64,000 nt of DNA from Streptomyces sp. NBC_00287. Its GTDB lineage: Bacteria > Actinomycetota > Actinomycetes > Streptomycetales > Streptomycetaceae. The stretch is from contig NZ_CP108053.1 in NCBI RefSeq assembly GCF_036173105.1, positions 4,216,001 through 4,280,000 on the forward strand, in the 5' to 3' direction. This document shows, in pieces, positions 7,214 to 15,358 of this stretch. The notes under the pieces were generated by a model. That model was given only the letters and a program-made list of their open reading frames with translations. It ran no database searches and was not told where the DNA came from. A program made the position numbers and the translations under genes. Positions within the stretch are counted from its first letter, which is position 1. Each line of letters opens with the position of its first letter.

Positions 7214-8872
7214 TCAACTCGCCGTACAAGTCGCTCCGTTCAGCGTGAACACGCTCGGCGACGGGTTCGTCGTCCCCTTCGTGCCGGTGAAGCCGATCGA
7301 GACCGATCCGGACGCCGGGATCGTCGTCGTGTACGACGCCGGGGCCACCCGTACCGTGTCCGCCGTCTGTGTCGGGACTCCGCCCCACATGTTCGTCACC
7401 GTCTGGCCCGCCGGGAAGGCGAAGGTCAGGGTCCAGCCGTTGACCGGGGTCGTGCTCGTGTTGCGGACGGTCAGGTCCGCCTGGAAGCCGCCCGGCCATT
7501 CGTTCACCACGCGGTAGGTGACCGCGCAGGTTCCCGTGGGCGGGTTGGTCGTCGTCAGCGTCGCCGTCGCCGAGCGCGGGGAGCGGTTGCCCGCCGCGTC
7601 CTTCGCGTAGACCGCCAGCGTGTACGCCGTGTTCGGGGACAGGCCCGTCAGGGCCGCCGAGGTCGTCGTCGACGCGGCCAGCGTCGTCTCCGTCGTGCCC
7701 GTCACCCGTACGATCTCGTACGCCGTCACGCCGACGTTGTCGCTCGCCGCCGGCCAGCTCAGCTGTGCCGACGTCGAGGTCACCGCCGATGCCGTGGGGG
7801 TGCCGGGGGCCGTCGGGGGCTGGGTGTCGGTCCCCCCGCCGCCGAAGATCGTGGCCTCCTTCGACGTCTGGGCTATGCCATTGGCGCCGTTGAAGATCCG
7901 CTGGCCCCAACTGCTCAGCTGATTCGGGTCGAAGCCGATCGACAGGTCCAGGATCGGGTCCGTGTTGCCGCTCCAGGACCAGGCCAGGTAACCGAGGTTC
8001 AGCCTCTGCGCCTCGGCCATCATCGTGTCCTCGTCCGGATCGCCCCATTGGTCCGCAGGGCCGCCGAACTCCCCTATCAGGATGGGTAGTTTGGCTGCGA
8101 CAAAGGCGTTCAGGTAGTCCGTTATCTCCGCCGCCGTGTCGTACACGCTGTACATGTGGATCGAGAAGATCAGGTTGCCGGTGGTGTCCGCCGCGTACAC
8201 CGCCTGGGCGTTGGCACGCATCACGCCCTGCCAGTCCTGGCCCCAGTTCGGCGCGTCCACCATGATCGTGTGCTCCAGGCCCGCCGCCCGCAGCTTCTTG
8301 ATCGAGGCGATCGTCGGGTCCGTCCAGCCCGCCGGATCCGTGTTGCCCCAGGGCTCGTTGCCGATGTTGACGATGACGTAGTTCTCCTGGCCGGCCAGGA
8401 CGTCCTTCAGGCCGATCCAGTAGTCCGCCGCCGAGTCGAGCGTGGCGGCCGCCGCCTCCTCGCCGTAGCCCGTCGTGTCATGCACCTCCAGTACGCAGAT
8501 CAGCCGGTTCGCCTTGCAACTGGCGATGACCGCGGCCACGTCCTCGGGCGTGTTCCGGGTCCAGCGGTGGCCGTTGGACAGGACCACGCGGACGCTGTTC
8601 GCGCCCAGCGCCTTGATGTCGGCCAGCGACTGGGTCTCGCCGGGGTACCAGGTGTGAGCGTGGTTCACACCGCGCATCACGAAGTCGTTGCCGTTGGCCT
8701 CCACCAACCGGCCGTTGCTGATGTGCAGGCCAGTGGCCTGGGCGTCCACGGGTGGCTCCGCGGCCTGGGACGGCGTCGCGCCCAGGACCAGCAGACCTAA
8801 CAGGGTGGCCAGCGCCGTCAACAGTCTCACCGTCAACTGCCTCGCCGCCACCGAGCTCTTGTGTGTTCTCAC
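7214..8872 (-). CDS. manA: Secreted GH5 endo-beta-1,4-mannanase with Fn3 and CBM2
   Basis: 552 residues from GTG 8872, chosen because AGGAG stands 6 bases upstream. Sec signal peptide (to about residue 38), GH5 catalytic domain (about 42-340), Fn3 module (about 352-442) and C-terminal family 2 carbohydrate-binding module (about 449-552). The DFVMRGVNHAHTWYP motif resembles Streptomyces mannanases. Likely acid/base Glu173 in NIGNEPWGN and nucleophile Glu268 in LIGEFGG. It should cut beta-mannan outside the cell while CBM2 holds it on cellulose or mannan. A perfect CebR-type operator lies upstream. Codon 25 (8798-8800) is TTA, so translation should need the bldA tRNA. Cellulase is a less likely alternative. 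Confidence 0.9.
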   Translation of the reverse strand: MRTHKSSVAARQLTVRLLTALATLLGLLVLGATPSQAAEPPVDAQATGLHISNGRLVEANGNDFVMRGVNHAHTWYPGETQSLADIKALGANSVRVVLSNGHRWTRNTPEDVAAVIASCKANRLICVLEVHDTTGYGEEAAAATLDSAADYWIGLKDVLAGQENYVIVNIGNEPWGNTDPAGWTDPTIASIKKLRAAGLEHTIMVDAPNWGQDWQGVMRANAQAVYAADTTGNLIFSIHMYSVYDTAAEITDYLNAFVAAKLPILIGEFGGPADQWGDPDEDTMMAEAQRLNLGYLAWSWSGNTDPILDLSIGFDPNQLSSWGQRIFNGANGIAQTSKEATIFGGGGTDTQPPTAPGTPTASAVTSTSAQLSWPAASDNVGVTAYEIVRVTGTTETTLAASTTTSAALTGLSPNTAYTLAVYAKDAAGNRSPRSATATLTTTNPPTGTCAVTYRVVNEWPGGFQADLTVRNTSTTPVNGWTLTFAFPAGQTVTNMWGGVPTQTADTVRVAPASYTTTIPASGSVSIGFTGTKGTTNPSPSVFTLNGATCTAS

Positions 8873-8918
8873 TGCGACTCCTGAGAAGTGAGCACCGGAA
8901 AGCATCGGAAGAAAAACA

Positions 8919-8932
8919 TGGGAGCGCTCCCA
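8919..8932. promoter_or_regulatory. CebR/CelR-type operator
   Basis: TGGGAGCGCTCCCA, a perfect 14-bp palindrome identical to the known actinobacterial CebR/CelR operator (LacI family, released by cello-oligosaccharides). It lies 47 bp upstream of the mannanase GTG and should repress it until cello- or manno-oligosaccharides appear. Confidence 0.92.
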
Positions 8933-8960
8933 CACATGTATCCACCCCGCCAGGGACACG

Positions 8961-10157
8961 TCAAGACAATGCGCGCTCCTCGATTCCCGCGGGCACCGGA
9001 GCGCGCAGCCCCCTCGCGAGGCACACCGTCACCGCCAGCGACGACACCGCCATCACGGCCATCGCCGTGGCGGGAGACGTCAGTTGGGCCACCGAACCGG
9101 CCAGCGTCGCGCTCACCCCCTGCAAGGTCAGCATCCCGGCCGAGTGCAAGCCCAGCGCATGTCCGCTCAGTTCGTCGGGCGTGAGCTCCATCAGCCGCTC
9201 CTGCTGGATCAGGCTCGCCCCGAAACCGACCGACGCCAGCGCCACGGCGAGGGCCGCGAGCGGCACGGGCGGGCCGAGGACGAAGAAGGCGTACGGCGCA
9301 GCCAGCAGCATCAGCAGCGGTACCCCCAGCCTGGCGCGCCGCGCGGGTGGGATCAGGCGGCCCACCGTCACATCGCCCGCGAGCATCCCGAGCGCCGCGC
9401 AGGCGAACAGCGTGCCGGCGGATTCGGGGGCGTAGGAGACGAAGAGCGACTCGCAGCCCACGACCAGGCCGTTGGGGATCCACAGGGCCAGGTAGACCGT
9501 CCGGCGGGGGCGGGAGGACCAGAGCAGGGCGTTGGTGCGCCAGGTCGCCGCGACCGACGGGCGGCCCGAGGCGCGCGGGGCCCGGGCGGTGAGGCCGAGA
9601 CGGACTCCAGCCGCTGCAAGGACGTACAGCAGGGCCGAGAGCAGCAGGCACCAGCGGGGTGACAGCAGCGCCACCAGCACCCCGCCCGTCGCGTACCCGG
9701 CGATCTGCATGATCCCGCTCATCATGTTGAAGACCGAACGCCCCAGCAGATAGCCGTCCTTGGCGAGGATCTCGTTCAGCAGTCCCCAGCGAACTCCCCC
9801 GCCGAGTGACGCGATCAGGCCTTGCGTCAGCAGGATGACGAAGACCGCCCAGATCGGCAGACCCGGTACGGCGAGAAGGGCCGTGGCCGCCGCGAAGGCC
9901 AGCGACATGCCCGTCAGGGTCGCCCTCGGGGGGAGACGGTCGGCACCCGAGAGGAACAGGGACGCGCCCAGCACCTGGGCCAGCGACGGGCCGAACATGC
10001 TCACCGCCGACAGCAGCGGGGAGTCCGTCGCCCGGTACACGAGCGTGGCGAGCGCCAGAGAGCCGACCGTCTGGGCCGCGACATGGGCCGAGGAGGAGAG
10101 GAAGAGCGGGGTGAACTCAGGGGTGCGGAAGAGGGCTTGGTAGCTGTTGCTGCGCAT
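8961..10157 (-). CDS. MFS-family transporter
   Basis: 398 residues with about 12 membrane helices. It looks like an MFS efflux protein: FTPLFLSSSAHVAAQTVGSL, VYRATDSPLLSAV, and LIQQERLMELTPDELSGHAL in the second half. ATG 10157 opens the first helix; longer starts add a polar stretch lacking transporter features. Divergent from an ArsR-type regulator with a perfect palindrome in the shared 69-bp gap, so expression is probably substrate-induced. Substrate unknown. Confidence 0.85.
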   Translation of the reverse strand: MRSNSYQALFRTPEFTPLFLSSSAHVAAQTVGSLALATLVYRATDSPLLSAVSMFGPSLAQVLGASLFLSGADRLPPRATLTGMSLAFAAATALLAVPGLPIWAVFVILLTQGLIASLGGGVRWGLLNEILAKDGYLLGRSVFNMMSGIMQIAGYATGGVLVALLSPRWCLLLSALLYVLAAAGVRLGLTARAPRASGRPSVAATWRTNALLWSSRPRRTVYLALWIPNGLVVGCESLFVSYAPESAGTLFACAALGMLAGDVTVGRLIPPARRARLGVPLLMLLAAPYAFFVLGPPVPLAALAVALASVGFGASLIQQERLMELTPDELSGHALGLHSAGMLTLQGVSATLAGSVAQLTSPATAMAVMAVSSLAVTVCLARGLRAPVPAGIEERALS

Positions 10158-10197
10158 GAGCGGGAGTCTCGGGCGGCGCTTGCGGGGGCCGTTAATG

Positions 10198-10215
10198 TTT
10201 CGCACAGGTGCGAAA
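10198..10215. promoter_or_regulatory. Palindromic operator between MFS and ArsR-type genes
   Basis: TTTCGCAC-AG-GTGCGAAA, perfect 8-base arms, in the 69-bp intergenic region and ending 11 bp before the regulator ATG. Its size and position fit an ArsR-family dimer controlling both divergent genes. Confidence 0.75.
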
Positions 10216-10226
10216 GGAGGGGCGTC

Positions 10227-11222
10227 ATGGGCTGGTGGCAGGTCAACGCGGACACGCTCGCGCGCAGCCGGTTCGTGCTCTCGCCGCTCGCCGAGACCTT
10301 CGCGAGCCTGAAGCTGCTGCACGCGGCGACCGGCGCCCACCCGGGCGAGAAGGCCTGGCTGCGCGCGCATCTGCCCGGCTACCGGGCCCTGCTCGCCGCC
10401 GATCCGGTGACCGCGCTGCTGGTGCGTGCCGGGCTCGGGCGGGACTGGATCGCCGACTTCCTCACGCCCACGCCCCGCGACGGGGAGACCTTCGAGGAGG
10501 GCGTCGCCCGGGTGCGCGCGGCCCGCCCCTCGGAGGCTCGCGCCCACCTCACCGTCTCCCTCGCCGGACCGCTCCCCGCCGAGCTGGACCGCGACGACCT
10601 GCCGGAGCGGGCGGCCGCGCTGCTCCAGTACGTCTGGCAGGAGACCGTACGGCCGGACTGGGACCGGCGCCGACGGATCCTGGAGGCGGATGTGGTCGCC
10701 CGGACCGTGCAGGTGAGCCGGAGCGGCTGGGCGGCGGTGCTGGACTCGCTGCGGCCGGGGACCCGGTGGCTCGGGGAGAGCCGGTTCCAGGTCAACCGGC
10801 ACGAGTACCCGCCGCGGGAGATCTCGGGCGCCGAGCTGGTGTTTGTGCCGGTGACGCCGAAGTCGGGGTGGGTGTCGTGGGAGGGCGACGACCGGTACGC
10901 CGTCGTCTACCCCTGCACCGGCGCGCTCGCCTCGCACCACGACCGCCGTGCCGTCCCGACGGGACTCGGGGCGCTCCTGGGCACCACCCGCGCCGGTGTC
11001 CTCGTCCTGCTCGGCACCCCGATGAGCACGACCCAGCTGGTCGCGGTGACCGGACAGGGTCTCGGCTCGGTCGGACGTCATCTGCGGGTGCTGCTGGACG
11101 CGGGGCTTGTGGAGCGGCGGCGGGCGGGGCGGTCGGTGCTTTATGTGCGTACGGCGGCTGGGGAGGTGCTGGTGGAGGCGGCCGGAGAGATGTCACCCGG
11201 CGCGGCTAGCATCCGGGCATGA
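10227..11222 (+). CDS. ArsR-type winged-helix regulator with large N-terminal domain
   Basis: 331 residues. The N-terminal 240 or so have no known enzymatic motif and resemble the DUF5937 region found in such regulators. The C-terminal winged HTH (about 255-320) reads STTQLVAVTGQGLGSVGRHL then LLDAGLVERRRAGRSVLYVR, the ArsR pattern. No metal-binding Cys cluster is visible, so the ligand is probably organic. ATG 10227 has GGAGGGG upstream. It overlaps the next gene by 4 bases (ATGA), coupling it to the peroxidase. Confidence 0.82.
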   Translation: MGWWQVNADTLARSRFVLSPLAETFASLKLLHAATGAHPGEKAWLRAHLPGYRALLAADPVTALLVRAGLGRDWIADFLTPTPRDGETFEEGVARVRAARPSEARAHLTVSLAGPLPAELDRDDLPERAAALLQYVWQETVRPDWDRRRRILEADVVARTVQVSRSGWAAVLDSLRPGTRWLGESRFQVNRHEYPPREISGAELVFVPVTPKSGWVSWEGDDRYAVVYPCTGALASHHDRRAVPTGLGALLGTTRAGVLVLLGTPMSTTQLVAVTGQGLGSVGRHLRVLLDAGLVERRRAGRSVLYVRTAAGEVLVEAAGEMSPGAASIRA

Positions 11223-11722
11223 CTGTAAACAGCAGCAATCCCCTTGATGTCCAGATCGACGCGCTCGCCGGCGGATCCGCCGACCTCAAGCAGTACCTCG
11301 GTCAAGTCGTCCTCGTCGTGAATGTGGCCTCCAAGTGTGGGCTGACTCCGCAGTACTCCGGGCTGGAGCAGCTCCACGAGAACTACGCGGGGCGCGGCTT
11401 CACCGTGCTCGGCGTGCCCTGCAACCAGTTCCTCGGGCAGGAGCCGGGCAGCGCCGAGGAGATCGCCGAGTTCTGTTCGGCGACGTACGGCGTGACCTTC
11501 CCGATGACCGAGAAGGTCGAGGTGAATGGGGAGCAGCGGCATCCGCTGTACGAGCGTCTTGTCGGGTTCGCCGACGGTGAGGGGCACAGTGGGGACATCC
11601 GCTGGAACTTCGAGAAGTTTCTGATCGGGCGGGACGGCCAGGTCGTCGCCCGGTTCTCGCCGCAGACCGAGCCGGACGCCGCGGAGGTCGTGGCCGCCGT
11701 CGAGGCGCAGATCGCCGCTTGA
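11219..11722 (+). CDS. Glutathione peroxidase-family thiol peroxidase
   Basis: 167 residues, full length. Peroxidatic Cys in VASKCGLTPQY, the GPx motif PCNQFLGQEPG with Gln, and the late WNFEKFLIGRDG motif with catalytic Trp and Asn. Actinomycetes use mycothiol, not glutathione, so the real reductant is probably thioredoxin or mycothiol. It starts inside the stop of the upstream regulator (ATGA), so both are cotranscribed. The position matches the SCO4444 locus as I remember it. Confidence 0.93.
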   Translation: MTVNSSNPLDVQIDALAGGSADLKQYLGQVVLVVNVASKCGLTPQYSGLEQLHENYAGRGFTVLGVPCNQFLGQEPGSAEEIAEFCSATYGVTFPMTEKVEVNGEQRHPLYERLVGFADGEGHSGDIRWNFEKFLIGRDGQVVARFSPQTEPDAAEVVAAVEAQIAA

Positions 11723-11752
11723 CCTTTCCCCTGGGGCAGACCCGAGCGTCCT

Positions 11753-11779
11753 GTCACCGGGCGAACGGCGCCCGGTGAC
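11753..11779 (+). promoter_or_regulatory. Inverted repeat abutting the merR-type ribosome site
   Basis: Perfect 11-base arms GTCACCGGGCG and CGCCCGGTGAC around AACGG, ending two bases before GAGG. It could terminate the peroxidase transcript, be an operator, or act as an RNA hairpin limiting access to the ribosome site. Confidence 0.55.
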
Positions 11780-11789
11780 GGAGGATGAC

Positions 11790-12650
11790 GTGGTGGACGT
11801 AGGAGAGGAACTGCTCACCATCGGGGCGTTCGCCGCCCGGGCGCGGCTGTCGGCCAAGGCCCTGCGGCTGTACGACCGGCTGGGGCTGCTGGCCCCGGCG
11901 CACGTCGACGAGGTCAGCGGCTACCGCTACTACCGGGCCGGACAGGTCGAACGCGCCCGGCTCGTGGCCCTTCTGCGCCAGCTCGACATGCCGCTCGCGC
12001 GGATCGCCGAGGTCGTCGAGGCACCGGACGGGGCCACGGCCGCGGGCCGGCTCGACGCGTACTGGGCGGACGTGGAGACGCGGTTCGCCGGGCAGCGGAC
12101 GCTCGCCGAGTACCTCCGTGGACGACTGTCGGGGAGGAGCTCCGAGATGTACGGGAAGTTCGTGGTCGAGACGGTGGACGTGCCCGAGCAGGTGCTGATC
12201 ACCGAGATGCGGCATGTGCTGGCGGGCGAGCTGCCGGCGTGGATCGGCGCGTCGCTGGGGCGGCTCGAGGAGGGGGCGAAGAAGTGCGGCGGCAGCACCG
12301 GCGCGCCGTTCGTCGTCTACCACTCCGATGTGTCGATGGAGAGCGACGGCCCGGCCGAGTCGTGTGTGCCGGTGGCCGACGAGGCGGCGGCGCGGGCGTG
12401 GGTCGAGAAGCAGGGCCGTACGCATGCGACGAAGGTGCGCGTGGAGCCGGCCCAGCGGCTCGCCTACACCCGGATCACCAAGGCCCAGGTGGCCCATCCG
12501 CAGATCCTGGCCGCCTTTGAGGCGGTGGAGGAGTGGATCCCGAAGCAGGGGCTGTGGCAGGCGGGCCCGTGCCGGGAGATCTACTTCGCCGACTGGGACG
12601 CGGCGGGCCCCGAGGACCCGGTCTGCGATGTCGCCTTCCCGGTGAAGTAG
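11790..12650 (+). CDS. MerR-family regulator with GyrI-like effector domain
   Basis: About 286 residues. MerR HTH at the N-terminus (LTIGAFAARARLSAKALRLY, YYRAGQVERARLVALLRQLD), a coiled linker, and a C-terminal effector-binding domain of GyrI/BltR type (about 125-285; YTRITKAQVAHPQILAAFEA, EWIPKQGLWQAGPCREIYF). Such regulators sense drugs or cations and activate efflux or self genes. GTG 11790 (or 11793) is preferred because GGAGG stands at the right distance; the GTG at 11775 lies inside the hairpin. Ligand unknown. Confidence 0.85.
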   Translation: MVDVGEELLTIGAFAARARLSAKALRLYDRLGLLAPAHVDEVSGYRYYRAGQVERARLVALLRQLDMPLARIAEVVEAPDGATAAGRLDAYWADVETRFAGQRTLAEYLRGRLSGRSSEMYGKFVVETVDVPEQVLITEMRHVLAGELPAWIGASLGRLEEGAKKCGGSTGAPFVVYHSDVSMESDGPAESCVPVADEAAARAWVEKQGRTHATKVRVEPAQRLAYTRITKAQVAHPQILAAFEAVEEWIPKQGLWQAGPCREIYFADWDAAGPEDPVCDVAFPVK

Positions 12651-12671
12651 CCACCGAGCCGGTGAACGGCC

Positions 12672-12706
12672 GTGCCCGGCAGACGCGTTGCGCATCTGCC
12701 GGGCAC
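12672..12706 (+). terminator. Hairpin terminator after the MerR-type gene
   Basis: Perfect 12-base arms GTGCCCGGCAGA (12672-12683) and TCTGCCGGGCAC (12695-12706), 22 bp after the stop. Confidence 0.85.
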
Positions 12707-12792
12707 AAGCCGAGCCCCCTCGGCAAGGACGGCGGGCTGGTCGAGAGGGCTCTTCCTGTGGTGCTTATGGAGTTGTGATAGGTGGTGCCGCA

Positions 12793-13002
12793 TCAGCCGA
12801 GGTCGAATGCTCCTCGGCCGGCCTGAGCCACGAAGGCGTTCCACGCGTCCGCCGGGAAGGCCAGCGTGGGACCCTCGGGGACCTTGGAGTCCCGGACGGC
12901 CATGGCCGCGAGAACCGGTGACTTGATCTCGACGCACGCGCCGTTTCCCGTGGAGTACGAGGACTTGGTCCACGTGTCCGTGGCGCCCTGACGAATTGCC
13001 AT
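12793..13002 (-). CDS. scr2: DUF397-domain small protein (Scr2-like partner of Xre regulator)
   Basis: 69 residues. The DUF397 signature is clear: DTWTKSSYSTGNGACVEI, then MAVRDSKVPEGPTLAF and AWNAFVAQAG. ATG 13002 has GGAGCG upstream; the longer frame adds non-family residues. DUF397 proteins occur with Xre/DUF5753 regulators and are thought to modulate them, perhaps like antitoxin or anti-regulator pairs. Here it lies 209 bp downstream of such a regulator on the same strand. By position it matches Scr2 (SCO4442) as I recall; the symbol rests on synteny. Confidence 0.85.
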   Translation of the reverse strand: MAIRQGATDTWTKSSYSTGNGACVEIKSPVLAAMAVRDSKVPEGPTLAFPADAWNAFVAQAGRGAFDLG

Positions 13003-13211
13003 GTTCGCTCCGCATTGCCAGTTGATGAGTTGCTGAGATTGCGCCAACGGTGTTGCTCGATGGCGTGATCGACGCTACTCGCCAACATCGGCTGATGAAG
13101 CGACCATTCACTCGACCGGATGGCATATTCCAATGGAGCTTCCATCTTGGCCGGGCGAAGGTGTACTGTGCGCCTCCTTCTGCCCAGGGGGCAGGATCCA
13201 GAGCCTCGGCC

Positions 13212-14069
13212 CTAGCGGGCGTACTCCTTCGCGATGTCCGCAATGAACTGCCGGGACTGGTCCACATTCAGCGCCTGCGCCCGCAAATGCTCGTACATCA
13301 CCGCGTACTTCTGGACGTCGTTCGCCTTCTCCAGGTACAGATCGCTGGTGACGCCCTCGATGTAGACCACGCTGGAATCGGCCGCGTCCGGGAACTCCAG
13401 GATCGCGTACTGCCCGTTCAGGCCGGGATGGGCGCCCATGTCGAAGGGGATCACCTGCACGGTGACGTGCGGCAGCTGCGACTGCTCGACCAGGTACTCC
13501 AACTGTTCGCGCATGAGGGAGCGGTTGCCGACCACCCGACGCAGGGCGGCCTCGTCCAGGACGGACCACAGGCGCAGCGGGTTGTCCGGGGCGATGATTC
13601 GTTCCTGCCGGCGCAGCCGCACCTGGACACGCTTCTCGACTTCGGCGGCCGCGGTCTCCGGCAGCGCGCCCGCGATCAGCGCCTCCGCGTACGTCCGGGT
13701 CTGCAGCAGACCGGGGACGACCTGGGGGTCGTACACCCGAAGACTCGCCGCGTCCGTCTCCAGGCCGATGTAGACGCTGTACGGGATGTCGCCGAAGGAG
13801 TGCCACCAGCCCTGCTGGCGCGAGTCCTTGGCCATCTGCATCAGGGAGTCGACGATCCGGACGTCCTCGACCTCGTAGACCCCGCACAGATCGCGGACGT
13901 CGCGCTGGCTGATGCTGCGGCGGCCGTTCTCCAGACGGCTGATCTTCGACTGGGAGACCAGCAGCCGCTCGGCGACTTCCTCGGCCGTCATGCCCTTGAG
14001 CTCGCGGAGCCGGCGCAACTCCTGACCCAGCCGGCGGCGCCTGACAGTGGGATTGACATTGGACGCCAC
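13212..14069 (-). CDS. scr1: Xre-family regulator with DUF5753 domain (Scr1-like)
   Basis: 285 residues. HTH_31-type DNA-binding domain (about 12-68; LRELKGMTAEEVAERLLVSQ, SKISRLENGRRSISQRDV), then DUF5753 (about 95-280; VVPGLLQTRTYAEALIAG, RLRRQERI, VQVIPFDMGAHPGLNGQYAI). GTG 14069 is supported by GGAGGTG. In S. coelicolor the orthologous Scr1/Scr2 pair was, as I recall, reported to activate antibiotic production. The downstream DUF397 gene is its partner. DNA target unknown. Confidence 0.88.
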   Translation of the reverse strand: MASNVNPTVRRRRLGQELRRLRELKGMTAEEVAERLLVSQSKISRLENGRRSISQRDVRDLCGVYEVEDVRIVDSLMQMAKDSRQQGWWHSFGDIPYSVYIGLETDAASLRVYDPQVVPGLLQTRTYAEALIAGALPETAAAEVEKRVQVRLRRQERIIAPDNPLRLWSVLDEAALRRVVGNRSLMREQLEYLVEQSQLPHVTVQVIPFDMGAHPGLNGQYAILEFPDAADSSVVYIEGVTSDLYLEKANDVQKYAVMYEHLRAQALNVDQSRQFIADIAKEYAR

Positions 14070-14225
14070 GGGACGTGCACCTCCGGCTGCATGTACTGCT
14101 TGCGACTTTGCGTATCTGCTGTTGAGCAGACTGCCACCAAGGTGCTTTCTACCGCTGGGAAACGGTGGATATGCGCTGCATACACGCCAGTTCGGGGCAT
14201 GGACGCAAGCCGTCCGCACATGCGG

Positions 14226-14287
14226 CCGCGCGGGGCGGCGGGACCGTGTCGTCGTCCGGACACATACGGTCCCGCCACCCCGCGCGG
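14226..14287 (-). terminator. Very long hairpin terminator downstream of the GPP34 gene
   Basis: 22-base arms (14226-14247 and 14266-14287) with one mismatch and an 18-base loop, in the 297-bp gap between the GPP34 stop and the scr1 start. It should insulate scr1 from upstream transcription. Confidence 0.85.
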
Positions 14288-14366
14288 ACCAGCGGCTCCC
14301 GTACCGGGCCTTTGGGGACTGCGGTGCGGCGTAGCTGCCGATTGGTGCGGGTCGTGGAACTGCGGC

Positions 14367-15122
14367 TCAGTGGGCCACGACGCGCGCCATCGAGCCTCGG
14401 CGCGGTTGCATCGGAACGCCACGAGCGGGTTCCGGTGCGGCCCTGCCTCCGGGGGCCGGCTGGCGGCCGGCTGGAGCGGGGCTGCGACGCGGCTGGGCCG
14501 CGACGCCGTTCTGGACGTCCATCACGGCGTGCGCGACGAGACCGCCCATGGGGTCGTGCCTGATCAGGTCCCGCAGCCGGGACCTTGAGGACCTGCCCTC
14601 ATTGCCCGGATACAGGTGCTTGCCGAGGCCGACCGCATGCGCCAGTGCGGCAAGCGCCGCGGTCCGCGGGTCCGGCGGTACGCCGGTACGGATCGCGGAG
14701 TCCAGCCGGGCCCTGATCTCTCGGCTGATCTCGTTGTCGCTCGCCTGGTAGCGAGTGGTCGGCAACACCCCGCACATCTGTCCGGCCACGGCATGCACCA
14801 TGCCGCACCGCTCCAGATGCGAGAGGTAGGTCTGGCGCAGCCCCAGCCGGGGCCCGCCAATCCAATGGACGGCACGCACGGGAGCGCCACGCCTGCGCAG
14901 CAACTCCAACGCACAGTCCAAAGTCGGATCTCCAGTCGGCCGTGGTACGACCACGGCGATACGATCCCCGTCAGGGGCTATCCGTCCGGCCAGCGCCAGC
15001 TCCACTAGCTGTGCTCCGGCCAGACCGAGGTCGAGCGACTGCGGCTGTGCAGTGGTACCCGTGGCCGGGTCCAGTGCCAGCAGCAGAAGCTCCTCCGGAA
15101 TTGTTCTGCGGCTCCTGCCCAT
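14367..15122 (-). CDS. GPP34 (GOLPH3-like) family protein
   Basis: 251 residues. The pattern TIPEELLLLALDPATG near the N-terminus, GLAGAQLVELALAGRI, and an all-helical remainder identify the GPP34 family. Eukaryotic GOLPH3 binds phosphatidylinositol-4-phosphate; the bacterial role is unknown, and Streptomyces has many paralogues. The C-terminal 45 residues are Pro/Arg/Ala-rich and probably disordered. Divergent from the DD-carboxypeptidase, 236 bp apart. Confidence 0.87.
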   Translation of the reverse strand: MGRSRRTIPEELLLLALDPATGTTAQPQSLDLGLAGAQLVELALAGRIAPDGDRIAVVVPRPTGDPTLDCALELLRRRGAPVRAVHWIGGPRLGLRQTYLSHLERCGMVHAVAGQMCGVLPTTRYQASDNEISREIRARLDSAIRTGVPPDPRTAALAALAHAVGLGKHLYPGNEGRSSRSRLRDLIRHDPMGGLVAHAVMDVQNGVAAQPRRSPAPAGRQPAPGGRAAPEPARGVPMQPRRGSMARVVAH

Positions 15123-15358
15123 CCATGCCTCCCCGCGTGGATGAATGACAGGGTGACCCCTCTCACATTCATCTGTCGAGGGTGCGTGACCTGTTTGTAA
15201 GGGAACCAGTAGGTATGTCGTTCTCGTCTACCGCGTCAGTCAAGCCCGCACACAGGACACTGGTACATGGTTCGGACAGCGCGTTGGAGCGGGGTCCGGG
15301 CGGCGGCGGTTCAGACAATTCAGACGATTACGTCGGTTCACGGGTTTAGGAGGCATCG

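Noticed and set aside
6399..8048. A 549-codon minus frame across the Xre gene and mannanase end
   Set aside because: Reads in a wrong frame of both real genes and crosses the terminator at 7173-7206.
13050..14588. A 512-codon + frame opposite the Xre regulator
   Set aside because: Antisense shadow; the minus strand encodes a clear HTH/DUF5753 protein, and the long hairpin terminator lies inside the + frame.
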